Assembly: GCA_027186245.1 (NCBI GenBank)
Contig: CP114488.1
Span: 11,017,501 to 11,081,500, forward strand
Origin: Coriaria nepalensis
Taxonomy: Eukaryota > Streptophyta > Magnoliopsida > Cucurbitales > Coriariaceae
Direction of reading: 5' to 3'
Length of the DNA stretch: 64,000 bases
Positions 1 to 9,830 of the stretch are shown here, in pieces; the first letter of the stretch is position 1, and the number at the start of each line of letters is the position of its first letter. The translations under genes and the position numbers were made by a program. The notes under the pieces are model-generated. The model was not told where the DNA came from. It ran no database searches and saw only the letters and a program-made list of their open reading frames with translations.

Positions 1-433
1 GTCCATAGTAACACCCTCCTCCGTATCCGCCGCCGCCGCCCCCTCCGCTTCCTTGCGGCTTTCCTTCACTGATTCCCTCCGTTCCCATGTTGCTTGATTC
101 TTCTTCTGTAGTACTCCCATCTACATTAATCATGTATTCAAAAGCTTAATATAAACGAAAATGATGATGGTTAATTGAGATAGGAATACATATAGTAAGT
201 AGGTAGTAACATTTTTGGAGGGCCTGGAATTCAGCTTCACTGCAGCAACGACAAAATCCACGTGGAAAACAGCAACGACGTCTGCAAATTATTTTTTCAT
301 CATTTACTCGCGGCTTCGCTACCTCCACTGCGTCAGTTTGTCCTTTTGTCTCATCAGTTTGTGAGGCCGAGGAGACAATAAGAGGAGAGGCAAGCAGAAG
401 AGCGAGGACAACAAAAACCAGGTTGGAATTCAT
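1..433 (-). CDS. Secreted cysteine/glycine-rich protein, 3' end cut by window edge
   Basis: Exon 1 runs 433 to 211 and exon 2 from 120 past the left edge; the 90-base GT-AG intron (121-210) joins in phase (codon split 1+2). The ATG at 433 gives a classic signal peptide (MNSNLVFVVLALLLASPLIV...). An in-frame ATG at 460 would add nine residues and spoil it, so 433 is preferred. After an acidic linker comes a Cys/Arg cluster (CRRRCCFPRGFCRCC, about residues 48-62). Exon 2 then encodes an acidic Ser/Glu stretch and a poly-Gly run ending GGGYGGGCYYG at the edge. It resembles the plant small glycine-rich/nodulin-type secreted proteins such as AtGRP3, and has a sister gene at 1097-1605, but here the Cys cluster lies before the Gly run. 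Such proteins act in the apoplast, and some bind wall-associated kinases; that role is inference only. Confidence 0.7.
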
Positions 434-1096
434 GATTTCTCTGGACACGATTAATCTCATCAGGTTGAAGATTGGTGGGAGTAGTGGAACCTTAGGGAAA
501 CCAATTTATAGAGTAGAAACGAATCAGTAAAAGACAAAGATTAAAGCAAGAGTTTATCTTCTTCGTAGATTGATCATCATGCATTCATGTGTATAATTTA
601 AACGGTTCTATTTGTTCTAGACGATAAACTAAAGCTACAACCTGATCTGATCCTCTAGTGTTAGATGACGTACGTGCTTGCGTCGTGAAAGAATGCCTAG
701 GCTTGACTGGCGGTGTATCAGAAACTTCACTTGGGCCGATCGCCTCTTCTCCTCGGCCCTTTTCTAGTATTGGGCTGCTTAGCTTAGTACGGGAGTTCAA
801 TCGGTTGCTTGGGCCCTTTTTCATAGGCCTTTTTGCTATAAAGAGAAAAAACAGAAACAAAGACCGCATACATACGACTTTTGAGACTATATATACATAC
901 ATTTAGTAAAAATACACAGATTTATTAAAACCTCATAGTTCATACTGAGCTTACAAAAAACACAACATTAATCTAAAGCAAACGTACATTAATCCACGTA
1001 TACAGACACCACACATGCTTTTATTTTTGTCTCAGCGCACATTGAGCTCGCGTCTGAGCGCGCGCGTGCACACACACACTGTATATATATATATAT
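434..1096. other. Intergenic: GRP promoter and 3' flank of the next GRP
   Basis: No supported gene. It holds the promoter of the left-edge GRP gene and, above about 900, the 3' flank of the gene at 1097-1605. At 730-840 there are several GGGCC/GGCCC motifs and a plus-strand TATAAAG, which could be an orphan promoter, but no plus-strand gene follows it. Open frames at 585-906 on both strands show no recognisable family. A (TA)n run lies at 1082-1096. Confidence 0.5.
503..510 (-). promoter_or_regulatory. TATA box of the left-edge GRP gene
   Basis: The minus strand reads TATAAATT about 70 bases upstream of the ATG at 433, a normal position for a plant TATA box with a short leader. Confidence 0.5.
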
Positions 1097-1605
1097 TTAG
1101 TTTTGAGGCTTCTCTTGAGTTTTTCCACCATCTACAACCGCAGCCTGAGAACAGCACCTCCAGCATCTGCCATAGTTGTTACAGCAACGTCTGCAGCTAT
1201 AACCACCACCCCCACGGCCACCATTGTAACCACCACCCCCACGGCCACCATTGTAACCACCACCCCCACGGCCACCATTGTAACCACCACCGTAATCTCC
1301 TCCACGTCCATGGCCACCATGGCCATAATCTCCTCCACGTCCACCACCACCACCACGGCCGTAATCTCCTCCATATTTTGAATCCTCTACCCCATTAGTA
1401 CTCGTCTCCCCTGCACGCACATACATACATAATTAGGACACTAATCACTAAATATTGTTAAAAACTATATACCTGAGCGAACATGCTTACCATCTTTGAT
1501 GTCGGTTTTCGTCTCGGCGAGCTCTCGAGCAGCCACCTCGGAAGAGATGAGAAGCACAGTGGCTAACAAAAGGGCTAGGAAAACAAGAGCCTTAGAAGAA
1601 GCCAT
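1097..1605 (-). CDS. Secreted glycine-rich protein with C-terminal Cys motif (GRP3-like)
   Basis: Exon 1 is 1605-1491 and exon 2 is 1410-1097, with an 80-base intron (1411-1490) and a phase-1 junction; about 142 aa. Residues 1-26 are a signal peptide (MASSKALVFLALLLATVLLI...), followed by an AREL/KTD linker, then a Gly-rich core with YGG, GHGG and three copies of a nine-residue YNGGRGGGG unit. The protein ends with the Cys cluster CRRCCNNYGRCWRCC and a polar tail. This is the layout of Arabidopsis GRP3-type cell-wall proteins. The 27-base DNA repeat makes the locus prone to length change. It lies in tandem with a relative on the same strand at 1-433. The antisense His/Thr-rich frames across it are artefacts of the Gly codons. 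Confidence 0.85.
1199..1291 (-). repeat. 27-bp tandem repeat, about three copies, inside the GRP coding region
   Basis: Three near-identical 27-base units encode YNGGRGGGG. Unit length is a multiple of three, so copy-number changes keep the frame. Confidence 0.85.
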
Positions 1606-1669
1606 ATTCTAACTGAACAATGTATTGGTATTGGAAAAGGGATGAGAACATTAGTATGAGACCGGAAGG

Positions 1670-1677
1670 TATTTATA
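1670..1677 (-). promoter_or_regulatory. TATA box of GRP3-like gene
   Basis: The minus strand reads TATAAATA 65 bases upstream of the ATG at 1605. Confidence 0.65.
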
Positions 1678-1836
1678 GGCAAGTGCGAGCTAGTGAGCTA
1701 CATAGATAGATAGGAAGAAGAGGATGCATTGCGCGGCATGGCATGGGACTTCGAATACTAAAATACGGATCAAAATGAAAATTAACAGGTCTACGAACCC
1801 CACTAGTCTGCCACTATGTGGTTGGGTGTTAAGAGA

Positions 1837-1888
1837 TACGTATTAAAACCTGCAGCCTCTAGTACGTATTAAAACCTGCAGCCTCTAG
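1837..1888. repeat. 26-bp direct repeat, two perfect copies
   Basis: The unit starting TACGTATTAAAACCTGCAG occurs at 1837-1862 and again, without spacer, at 1863-1888. It lies about 235 bases upstream of the GRP3-like start, so it duplicates a piece of that promoter region. Each copy carries a TACGTA palindrome. Confidence 0.9.
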
Positions 1889-2731
1889 TGTAGTCTGTAG
1901 TATTACGTACTATTTACAAAAGCAAGTTGCCTCCATAATTGTAAAATGTTGACTATCAACTATCAAGTGACTTGCCATTGCACCAACTGTCAGATACATT
2001 AATATATGGGAGTACTGGCTAGTGGAAATAGTATGGAAAAAGTTGAATACCATTTTCCCCCTAAATTAGATTGAATTTATCGTATAGTAGTGATCGGTAT
2101 TATGATCTCCCACTTCAGATTTAGAAACAGTCAGAATCTTAAGTAAAGTTTGTTCGAAGTTTCTAACCATGGCATGTTCTAAACTGGGAACGGATTGTGT
2201 TGAAAATTGATTGGTGTGGGCCACCATTATTTGGAGCTTTTCTCGACCAATTCTGTAATATTGAGGATAAGATCACAGCCTGATTCGGGCATGTTTAAAA
2301 TATCTTTCAAGAGGGACCCCATCTAGCATTTAAGGATGATCCATCGGTCCCCAAATCTGTGTATCATGCATGTATGATCATCTAGCATTAATAATTGATG
2401 AAGCTCAATGAATGAATACATATCATGTGATCATCTCCTCACCATTCCCACGTGTTTTCACTGTTTGCTCAAAATTTTCCACACAAAGTGAGGCTCAAAG
2501 CAACTATCTTTTATCATTTTCCCAAATATTCAGATTAATCTAAATTACTTCGATAATTTAAAATATTTGACTAATTCCACGTTCAACTCCCCTCCCACCT
2601 CTTTGAATTTCAGCCCAGAGCAATTAAGTAAGGGCCCATCAATATATAAATACGCAACAGTAGTCAACGCTCGATGAGGTGGGACCAAAGCATTTTTTTT
2701 TTTTTGGGGGAATTTCTAGCCACAATTGAGT
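1889..2731. other. Intergenic, AT-rich
   Basis: No gene is supported. It holds the distal promoter of the GRP3-like gene and, near 2700, the 3' flank of TAF6 with a 13-base T run at about 2693-2705. Confidence 0.5.
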
Positions 2732-5700
2732 TTACAAGAACAGGGACAACTCATTTGCTGGAATGTAGGGGAGAATGCTTTCACCAAAAATGTCAAACAG
2801 AGAGGTGAGGACACGTCCGGAATTAAAATCATCCTTCCAGACCTGAGCAAGCAGAGCTGATTTCTTAAGACATTGACGATGATTATCAGGCTCTGTTTCA
2901 ACGACTTCATTTTGCATCTGTTTAGAAGATGAAGATGGACCCACATCCGCACGGGCATCGACCGAATCAGGAACCCCTGCTTCGTCTTCTTCCATGCGAG
3001 AAGATGGTTCTGAGTTAGATATCACGACATCGGCTGGACCATCTGTCACTATTTTCTTCAGAGGGGGCTGCCCTTCTAAGTGGTCTCCGCTTGCCCTGCG
3101 CTTATCTGGATTGTTTAGATGGGTATTAAATTCTTAGAATTTGATCTCAAGTAAAATCTATGTTAACCACCAATCAATTCGATGTGCAGTAAATAACGTG
3201 TCAGTTTTAGGAATAAAAAGTAAGAATTCAGTAATAAACCTGTGAAAGGTTTGTTTTTTTCCCCACCGTGTTGAAATGGGTATTTCAAAGGTTATCAATT
3301 ACTTCTACTCACATAATCTTTTCTATTCCAATGAAATCTTTCACGTTTGTCAAAAAACGGTCAGAGTATATAAGATTGAAGTCCTACTTGGGGATGCAGT
3401 GACAACTCTTCCACTTGTCCTTATGATAGCACTTGCCGGTGGAGATGGAAAAGGCGGGAAGATCTTAAGTCGATCATACACGCATTGGCCGACCGCACAC
3501 TGGAAGATTTATTATTTTATTACACAACTAATGAAGTCTAAATCAATTATTAGATAAGTATCCCAATTATGCGATCATTATGAATCGACATTCAAGAGAT
3601 ATGTAAAAGAAGAAAACACACCAGCAATGCCCCATAAACACGCCAGGCTTCTTGCCTCTTCATCTCATTCTTTTGATTAGATAGAATCATCTCCGGTTCC
3701 AAAAGTCGTAGATATGGCTCGAGATTTGGTAGTATAAGAAGGCGAACCTACTTGTAAGATAAGTATTAATCATCATATCGTAAGAATCAAGAGATATATA
3801 AAAGCAATTCCCTCCCTCACCTCATTTTTTTTTCCTTATCTCCATTCCTACAGACATAGTCAAAAGTTCACAGGAGAGGAGAATACCACGTTCGGACCCA
3901 GGGCTGCTAGACCTTGAACAGCACCATAATGTTGAGTCATCGCTCGTTTTGGGTCCAGGAAAGCATTTAGCAAAGTCTTTGTAAGACGTGTCTGAAGAGA
4001 ACTATAAACATTCCCAAATCTGCAAGAGACTTTCTAAGTCTTAATTCTAAAGATGAGACAAAAGATTTTAACGAGACATAAGAACCATAACTAAGCAATA
4101 CCGATCTCTAATAAGTTCCCAATGGCTTACCTTTTGCATATTGAAGCAACCAGGTGTGCAGTAAAGTCCCTAAGTTCCCAATGGCTGTCTGCAAGCCTAT
4201 TACCCAACCTTCTTGCAACGAGGCATGTAACAACTGATGGCATCAATTGGTGTAGCTGACAAGGAAACAGTGCCCTTTTTTTCAGATTACATAGATAAAA
4301 AGCTTGAAGGAAACACAAGTTCTAGAGTTGGGATAAGAAAAAAAAGGAATAAAATCCAGACTGAACCTCCTTGGAGCAACAAAGTACAAAATAAACATAC
4401 ATAGGGATCAATGTGTATGTGAGGATTCTGGAGAAGACTCCCAACTACACGCATCAATGCAAATAGAAGGGAATAGTCACTCAAACCACGAGAGACCTGA
4501 TTTCATTGGGGTATCAAAAAATGAGAATGAGTAATAAATAGCTACACTTTTTAACAATCTGCTTGTGCTGATAATGTGATGAAGCATTATTACCTCATCA
4601 GCTATAAAGCATGTGAAATAAGGAACCAATGGATGAAGTCCCGAGTCCGTGGCCAAACTAACTAATGCTTCTTTTAACAGGGCAGAGTCAGACTTACTCA
4701 CAACAAGCTCAGTGATTTTGTCAAAGTACAACTGTCAAAGTAGCGGTAAAGGACATGTAAATTAGACGCGTGTTATAAGCAACAAACCAAAGGAGCTGCT
4801 ACTTTTAACATAGATAGTGTTTATCACCTGAAGTTCCCTAGACAATACATGCTTAATAGGTAATTTAATCTCAATGGGAACTCCATCATCCTTCACTTCA
4901 CTGCTTTTGGCATCAGAAGGAGCTGCTATCACTACAGATGCATAACAATCAACACAAAGGTTGTACATTTGTTAGCATGCCAAAGGCTTAGCTACTTAAT
5001 GCTTTTTGAGTGAAAACTATCATCATCACTGCCTTCAAGATAAGTTCCAAACCTTCTACAGGAGCATTTTCGGGGATTGCAGGCTGAGCACCTTCAATTG
5101 CTAGCCAGTGACAAAGTACTGTTGTATCAAGAGGTGCTTTCGGTAGAGGAGCTTCAATTATCTAACATCTCAAAACACACATAAGAACTTTGTTAAAAAT
5201 ATGCTCCTGTTAAGTAGAAAGGACTACTGGAAAAATCATAAATTTCTTACATCTTTGAATTCCAGATCCTTGTCATCAAGGTAAAACAAGTCTCTATGTC
5301 CAAGAGCTCTTTTGAAGCGCAAAGGGCCCCCAGAGGCGAATCCATAAATCGGCTGACACCACCACAACATAAAAGGTCACAGTGATTACAAAACATGAAG
5401 AAAGAAACAGAAGTATGCATTGTAATAACAGCCAGCGTCTAATACCTCTACATTTCTCAGATTTAGTGCACCATCAACATCGTCTGCTGTCAAGGTAGTT
5501 CTCTTGGCATGACGCATGCATTTGATAGCCTCCTGATACAACACAGTATTATTTCATCCTAATTATTAACTATAAAAGTTCCTCATCAGCTAGACTCTTA
5601 TGCATCCTCCCGCTATAATAAGTGATATATTAACAGCAATTACCTGCATAATCTCGCGCAGTCGATATTCAACATCTGGGGCAAGCTCGAGAGCAACATC

Positions 5701-5769
5701 CGAAGACAAGTTGTTAATCCCAATACATTGAGCAATAACCTCAATATTCTCCGTAGGCACAATACTCAT
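2732..5769 (-). CDS. TAF6: TFIID subunit TAF6
   Basis: Twelve exons close in phase: 5769-5644, 5532-5446, 5352-5251, 5161-5053, 4931-4828, 4731-4594, 4496-4401, 4255-4131, 4019-3887, 3747-3622, 3499-3388, 3105-2732; 543 aa, the usual plant TAF6 length. The first ~70 residues are the H4-like histone fold ([17 protein letters not shown]..., then [21 protein letters not shown]). The middle (about 150-420) is the HEAT-repeat TAF6 C-terminal region (e.g. [26 protein letters not shown]). The tail is Ser/Pro- and acid-rich. TAF6 pairs with TAF9 in the TFIID core and helps assemble RNA polymerase II at promoters; plant TAF6 has also been tied to pollen-tube growth. A leader intron is likely (GT near 5997). 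A telo-box-like element sits at 5923-5930. Confidence 0.95.
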
Positions 5770-6749
5770 TTTTCTTGTCCTCGATTATCAACTTCTTATA
5801 TTAAGCACCTCAGTCAACCATATACATCTATCCTACAATCAACCCAACCATTAAAATACGAGACATTAAATCTAAACCAGGGCAACTACATAATCATCTC
5901 CTTCCGTATCTACACTGTTTAGAACCCTAACATATAAACTTAGAAACAAACAGAAAGAAAGAGAAAAGGAGTTAGATTTCTAAGAGCGAAATTGCTTACT
6001 GGTATTGGCCGGTAGTGTAGAGTCGTATACAGTAGACTCGAGCTGAGTTGAAACTTGAAGCTTTCCTGTTTATATGAGCGACAGAGAGAGAGAGAGAGAA
6101 GTGACAGTGCCTGAGTTCGGATCCGAATTCTGCAGCGGTGGATCTAACAGGAGGGCCCTTTTTATACCCATATAGAACATTCGGGTTAACCGGGGCACCA
6201 TAAGCCCATGGATAGTTGGGCGGTTTTTTTTTAGCTTGCAAGAACTCATTTTCTTTCTTTCCAAACAAGCACTAAAGTTGTAACGTTTCATTCTATTTTT
6301 TTGGATGCCAACGAAATTAAAATGAATTCCATTTTATCGTAAAACCAAACGGACGCATCCATTCTTACTAGTTCTTCTAGAAATGAAAGAGACATATGAC
6401 CCAATTCCCAAATAACAAGCAAACTTTTCACAAGCATACTCTTATGCAATCCATGTGCGATAAAGTATCAAAAAAAAGGGCAATGAAATTATAAACTTTG
6501 TTATCCATCTATCCAAGCTTTCACTTTTTTTCCAGCTTCCATTATTTGAGTGACCAACTCCAGCTCTAAAGTTCTGCGAATCCCTGCAATTCTATTTTCA
6601 CTTGATCCCATCTAACATGTGCTCTTTTCCCTCACAAATCATAGTTAAATCAGATGATTCCTCCTCTTTTTCTTACTTTAGAGTTGAGTAACATGTGCAG
6701 CTTGTCTTGACAAAATTCTCTTCTTGGGGTTTTGTTTTTCTTTGGGCAG
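5770..6749. other. Divergent promoter region between TAF6 and the IQD gene
   Basis: It contains the TAF6 leader up to about 6290 (a CT/GA run at 6083-6099 and a GGGCCC at about 6154) and the upstream region and leader of the plus-strand IQD gene. The TTTGGGCAG directly before the IQD ATG looks like a 3' splice site, so the IQD leader may contain an intron. Open frames at 5996-6291 look like leader sequence. Confidence 0.5.
5923..5930 (-). promoter_or_regulatory. Telo-box-like element in TAF6 leader
   Basis: Plus strand AACCCTAA, 150 bases above the TAF6 ATG. Telo-boxes (AAACCCTA) are common in leaders of plant housekeeping genes. Confidence 0.4.
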
Positions 6750-8076
6750 ATGGGTGTCAGAGGGGAGCTGGTAAGAAATGTGTTCTACAGAAAACGCTCT
6801 AACAAAAGTCATGAAAGAAATGTAAGGAGGAGCAATGTGGTGGTGGGGAAGAGAAAATGGAACTCTATTAGATCATATCTATGTGGGGATGAACATAATT
6901 CGGTACTTGTTGCAGAGGAGGATTCAGCATCTGTTAAAAGCTCTGAAGCAACTACTGTCAAGGAAGATATCACAACTGAAGAAAATAAAGAAGAAGAACA
7001 AGAACAAGAGGAAGTGGGTAAGTCTAGTTTGGAGTTTCAAATGAAGTGTGGAGAAGAGGAAGCAGCCATTCTTATTCAATATGCATTCAGAAGCTTTCTG
7101 GTTTGTTTTACTTTTTCTCTCCTTTAAGCTTCAAATGCATATAGATATTCATTCCACATGTTCCTTCAATGATCATTTTGTTCTTTGAATTCAGGATCGG
7201 CGTAGAAATGAAGAAACGGAATTGAAGGGTGTTAAGCATGAATTTACCGAGGGAATGAAAAGTCTGAGTAAAAAGTCCTTAAGCTCATCGGTGGAGGTTC
7301 AAACTGGAAATTCGAAAGAAGTTTTTTCGGTTCAAGGAGAAAGAACAGCTGCTCAACAGCGGCTTCAACCGAAAAGCAAAACTCAATTGCTGAAGCAGAA
7401 GGAAGAATGGGATGATAGCACGGTGAGTAGCAACATATCCCAAATGAGGATTCAGAACAGAGTAGAAGCTACTACTAGGAGGGAAAGAGCACTAGCTTAT
7501 GCTTTCTCACAACAGGTAATATACATAACAATTTCCAAGCTTCTCTCTTTGCAAAATGGTCTTACACTTGTTTGTTGTTTCATAGCTAAGAATCTGTTCC
7601 ACGAAAGAAAAGACAAAATCAGATGGCATGGAAGCAAACATGGGTTGGAGCTGGTTAGAGCGGTGGATGGCGACCCGAATTTCAGACAGCCCGTCAGTTG
7701 AAAGTCAAACAAGCAAAAATCTCGTGTCTAATACTGCTTATTGCAATCAAAGATGTTCATCAATTGGAAGACGACAGCTTTTCGATTTGGGAGGCGGGGA
7801 GGAAAAAGAGAGCTGTGGATCTAATGAGGCGGTGGTGCCTCTCCAATCTGATCAGAACTTGACATCAAATGTACCAAAGGAAACAATTGAAGGATTGAAG
7901 CCGGGGCGTAACGGGCTTAAGGCCACGAAGGGGAGTGCAGCTTCAAAGGGACTGTCCCGAGAGTTAGCCAAGGTAAGAATACTTCAACATTCACAAATGC
8001 AATGATACAAATTTGTATTTGAAATTGTAACTTGTATGTATAACTGGCACAGTCGAGCAAAAGGGACTGTCCTTAG
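6750..8076 (+). CDS. IQ-domain (IQD) calmodulin-binding protein
   Basis: Exons 6750-7100, 7195-7515, 7586-7972 and a short last exon 8053-8076 give about 360 aa. The start MGVRGELVRNVF is the conserved opening of one IQD subgroup (IQD33-like); an upstream in-frame ATG at 6732 is less likely. The block KRKWNSIRSYLCGDEHNSVL follows. The IQ motif EEAAILIQYAFRSFL-DRRRNEE (about 104-125) is interrupted by an intron exactly where IQD genes carry one. LRICSTKEK and MGWSWLERWMATR are further IQD landmarks. IQD proteins bind calmodulin and often scaffold microtubules or plasma-membrane complexes. The C-terminus is uncertain: the favoured acceptor gives SSKRDCP and stop, an acceptor at 8058 gives another short tail, and no full DUF4005 tail is seen. 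Confidence 0.85.
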
Positions 8077-8516
8077 AAGACTCAGAAACATAAATGAAAG
8101 GACAGAGAAAAGCAACAAGACGGAAACTGAGAGAAGAAGATTGCTCATTTCCTTACGAGCGTACGTATAATCTTTGTTGTAAGTATTTCCTGTGTGATTT
8201 ATGCAATTGTTTTTGCCTTGACCATTTTATAAATCAAAAGGGTCATTTTATAAAGTAATCAAGCCATAAATATCATAGGACTAGTATAAGAGTATTAAGA
8301 GATGCACCATTATTTCAACAAAGTTGGATTACACATAATGTTGTCTTCCCCTTCTTCCTCGGCCGATCATAAAATATATATTATCAAGAACAAGAGTTAC
8401 ATAGAAAAAACACCTTTCATCACTTCTAGAAAAAGGACAGAAGAAGCATTTTTACCTTCTCATAACTTTTGAACATAATCTTCAAACAGTGCCAGACTCT
8501 TAAAAGTTAAAACATT
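8077..8516. other. Tail-to-tail spacer between IQD gene and eIF1A
   Basis: It holds the 3' regions of two convergent genes. In one frame of 8053-8169 an Arg/Lys-rich stretch stays open (GTVLRRLRNINERTEK...), which may be leftover IQD tail. Nothing else is seen. Confidence 0.45.
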
Positions 8517-8954
8517 CTAGATTTTATCAATATCTTCATCCTCAAACTCAATGTAATCATCACCCGCTCCATCATCTTCATCATCAATACCTCCAGCAAT
8601 ACCTTCATTGAGCCGAGTGTTTTCGGGCAGTTCACCATATGCCTTCAAGAGCCTAGCCTCATCCGGCATGTACTTGAGGATGACATCAGCTTTGTCATCT
8701 TGATAGTCACGTAGGCCCACCAGGATGATATCACCAGCTGCTATCCAGACCTTCTTGTGCATCTTTCCTCGGATATGGCAAAGACGCTTTGTCCCGTCAA
8801 TGCACATGGCCTCACACCGGCCGTTTCCAAGCATTCTGAGAACTTGGGCATATTCTTGCCCGTCTTCTTTGAATACCAACTCACGCTTCTCATCATCCGC
8901 CTCATTCTTTCCTCTCTTCCTATTCTTTCCTCCCTTTCCCTTGTTCTTCGGCAT
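8517..8954 (-). CDS. EIF1A: Translation initiation factor eIF1A
   Basis: A single-exon coding region of 145 aa, the family's usual length. The basic N-terminal tail ([20 protein letters not shown]) is followed by the OB fold (about 30-95) with [28 protein letters not shown] and [20 protein letters not shown], then the helical segment [10 protein letters not shown] and the acidic C-terminal tail ending FEDEDIDKI. eIF1A binds the A site of the 40S subunit, promotes scanning and start-codon choice and recruits eIF5B. The leader appears split by a 547-base intron (8966-9512). It shares a compact upstream region with the plus-strand gene at 9831. Confidence 0.97.
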   Translation of the reverse strand: MPKNKGKGGKNRKRGKNEADDEKRELVFKEDGQEYAQVLRMLGNGRCEAMCIDGTKRLCHIRGKMHKKVWIAAGDIILVGLRDYQDDKADVILKYMPDEARLLKAYGELPENTRLNEGIAGGIDDEDDGAGDDYIEFEDEDIDKI

Positions 8955-8965
8955 GGCCCTTGATT

Positions 8966-9512
8966 CTGTTTAATCAACTGACCAAAATTTAGGGATAATT
9001 AGGAATTTGCAAAGAACTAAACTTCTAGAAACCAGTCACGGAAAATCGAAATTAGTCACAAGGCACGAATATGAATAAGGGGGCGTAATCACTATATCTA
9101 TATTGCAAAAGAAACCGACTTGAATCCAGTTTTTGGCAGGAAAAATTCACCAAACAGAGAAAAAAAAAGGCCAAAACATAATTAAAGTTGGATAATTTAA
9201 CTTTGACACAACAACTATGCGGCGGGGAAAAAAGAGAATCTCGAGCCTAAAAGTTAATATTTTCACAGCTGAGATGAAATCGCTTAAAGAAAGAACACAA
9301 GAAAAAAGAAAGAAAAGAAAACCCTAAATCTCACGGAGAAACATCACAAACTCGGATTATTAGGGTTATGTTCATAAACACTGCAAGATCAAAATTTTAA
9401 AGGGAAAAACGCATATTTCGCAGCAGATGATAAATAATCTGAGCGAAACAGTCCCAAAATGAACATCAAAACACATAAAATTATACAAATTTATCGAAAA
9501 AGAGAAGAATAC
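8966..9512 (-). other. Predicted intron in the eIF1A 5' leader, with telo-boxes
   Basis: On the minus strand the leader exon ends AAAAAAG before GTATTC (9512 downward) and the acceptor AAACAG lies directly before AATCAAGGGCC-ATG. Two telo-box-like elements in opposite orientation lie inside, at 9319-9326 and 9360-9367. Leader introns with telo-boxes are common in plant translation genes. Confidence 0.55.
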
Positions 9513-9830
9513 CTTTTTTCGAGAGGAGAGAGAGATGAGGCCGGAAACAATTTAGTGAATCAAAAAGGGTGAGAAGTTTCAACGGCTTAGCATGATTTTT
9601 AGGCACAACAGCAAAGGTCGCAAGTCGGTCCATACTGGGCTTGGACCAAAACAAAGTCCAGCCCATTTGTTTTTGCACCAACGACATATCGTTTACTAAC
9701 AACTCATAGTCGTTGGCATTATTCTAAAGAGATTCCGAGCTCGAGTATGAATTACTCTTGAGAAAGAAATCGAGTGGGAATTCACGACGATTCTCTCTGA
9801 TTTTCTGGCTCGCAAAACTGGTTTAGGGCC
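9513..9830. promoter_or_regulatory. Compact bidirectional promoter, eIF1A / LBP-BPI gene
   Basis: The first eIF1A leader exon (about 9513-9580) and the LBP/BPI start (9831) are only about 250 bases apart on opposite strands. Between them are paired site II-like motifs (TGGGCTT near 9636, AGCCCATTT near 9661). No TATA box is obvious. Confidence 0.45.

Noticed and set aside
585..906. Open frames on both strands with nearby GGGCC motifs and TATAAAG
   Set aside because: Neither protein resembles a known family, and there is no splice or codon pattern to support a gene.
1015..1398. His/Thr-rich open frames on the plus strand and Val/Met-rich minus frames over the GRP
   Set aside because: They are antisense or shifted readings of Gly-rich codons (GGN); the signal peptide, intron and Cys motif support only the minus-strand GRP frame.
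5996..6291. Two overlapping minus-strand frames above TAF6
   Set aside because: Position, GA run and GGGCCC motif fit the TAF6 leader and promoter; the frames lack conserved motifs.
8725..8977. Plus- and minus-strand frames overlapping eIF1A
   Set aside because: Shadow frames of the strongly conserved eIF1A coding region.
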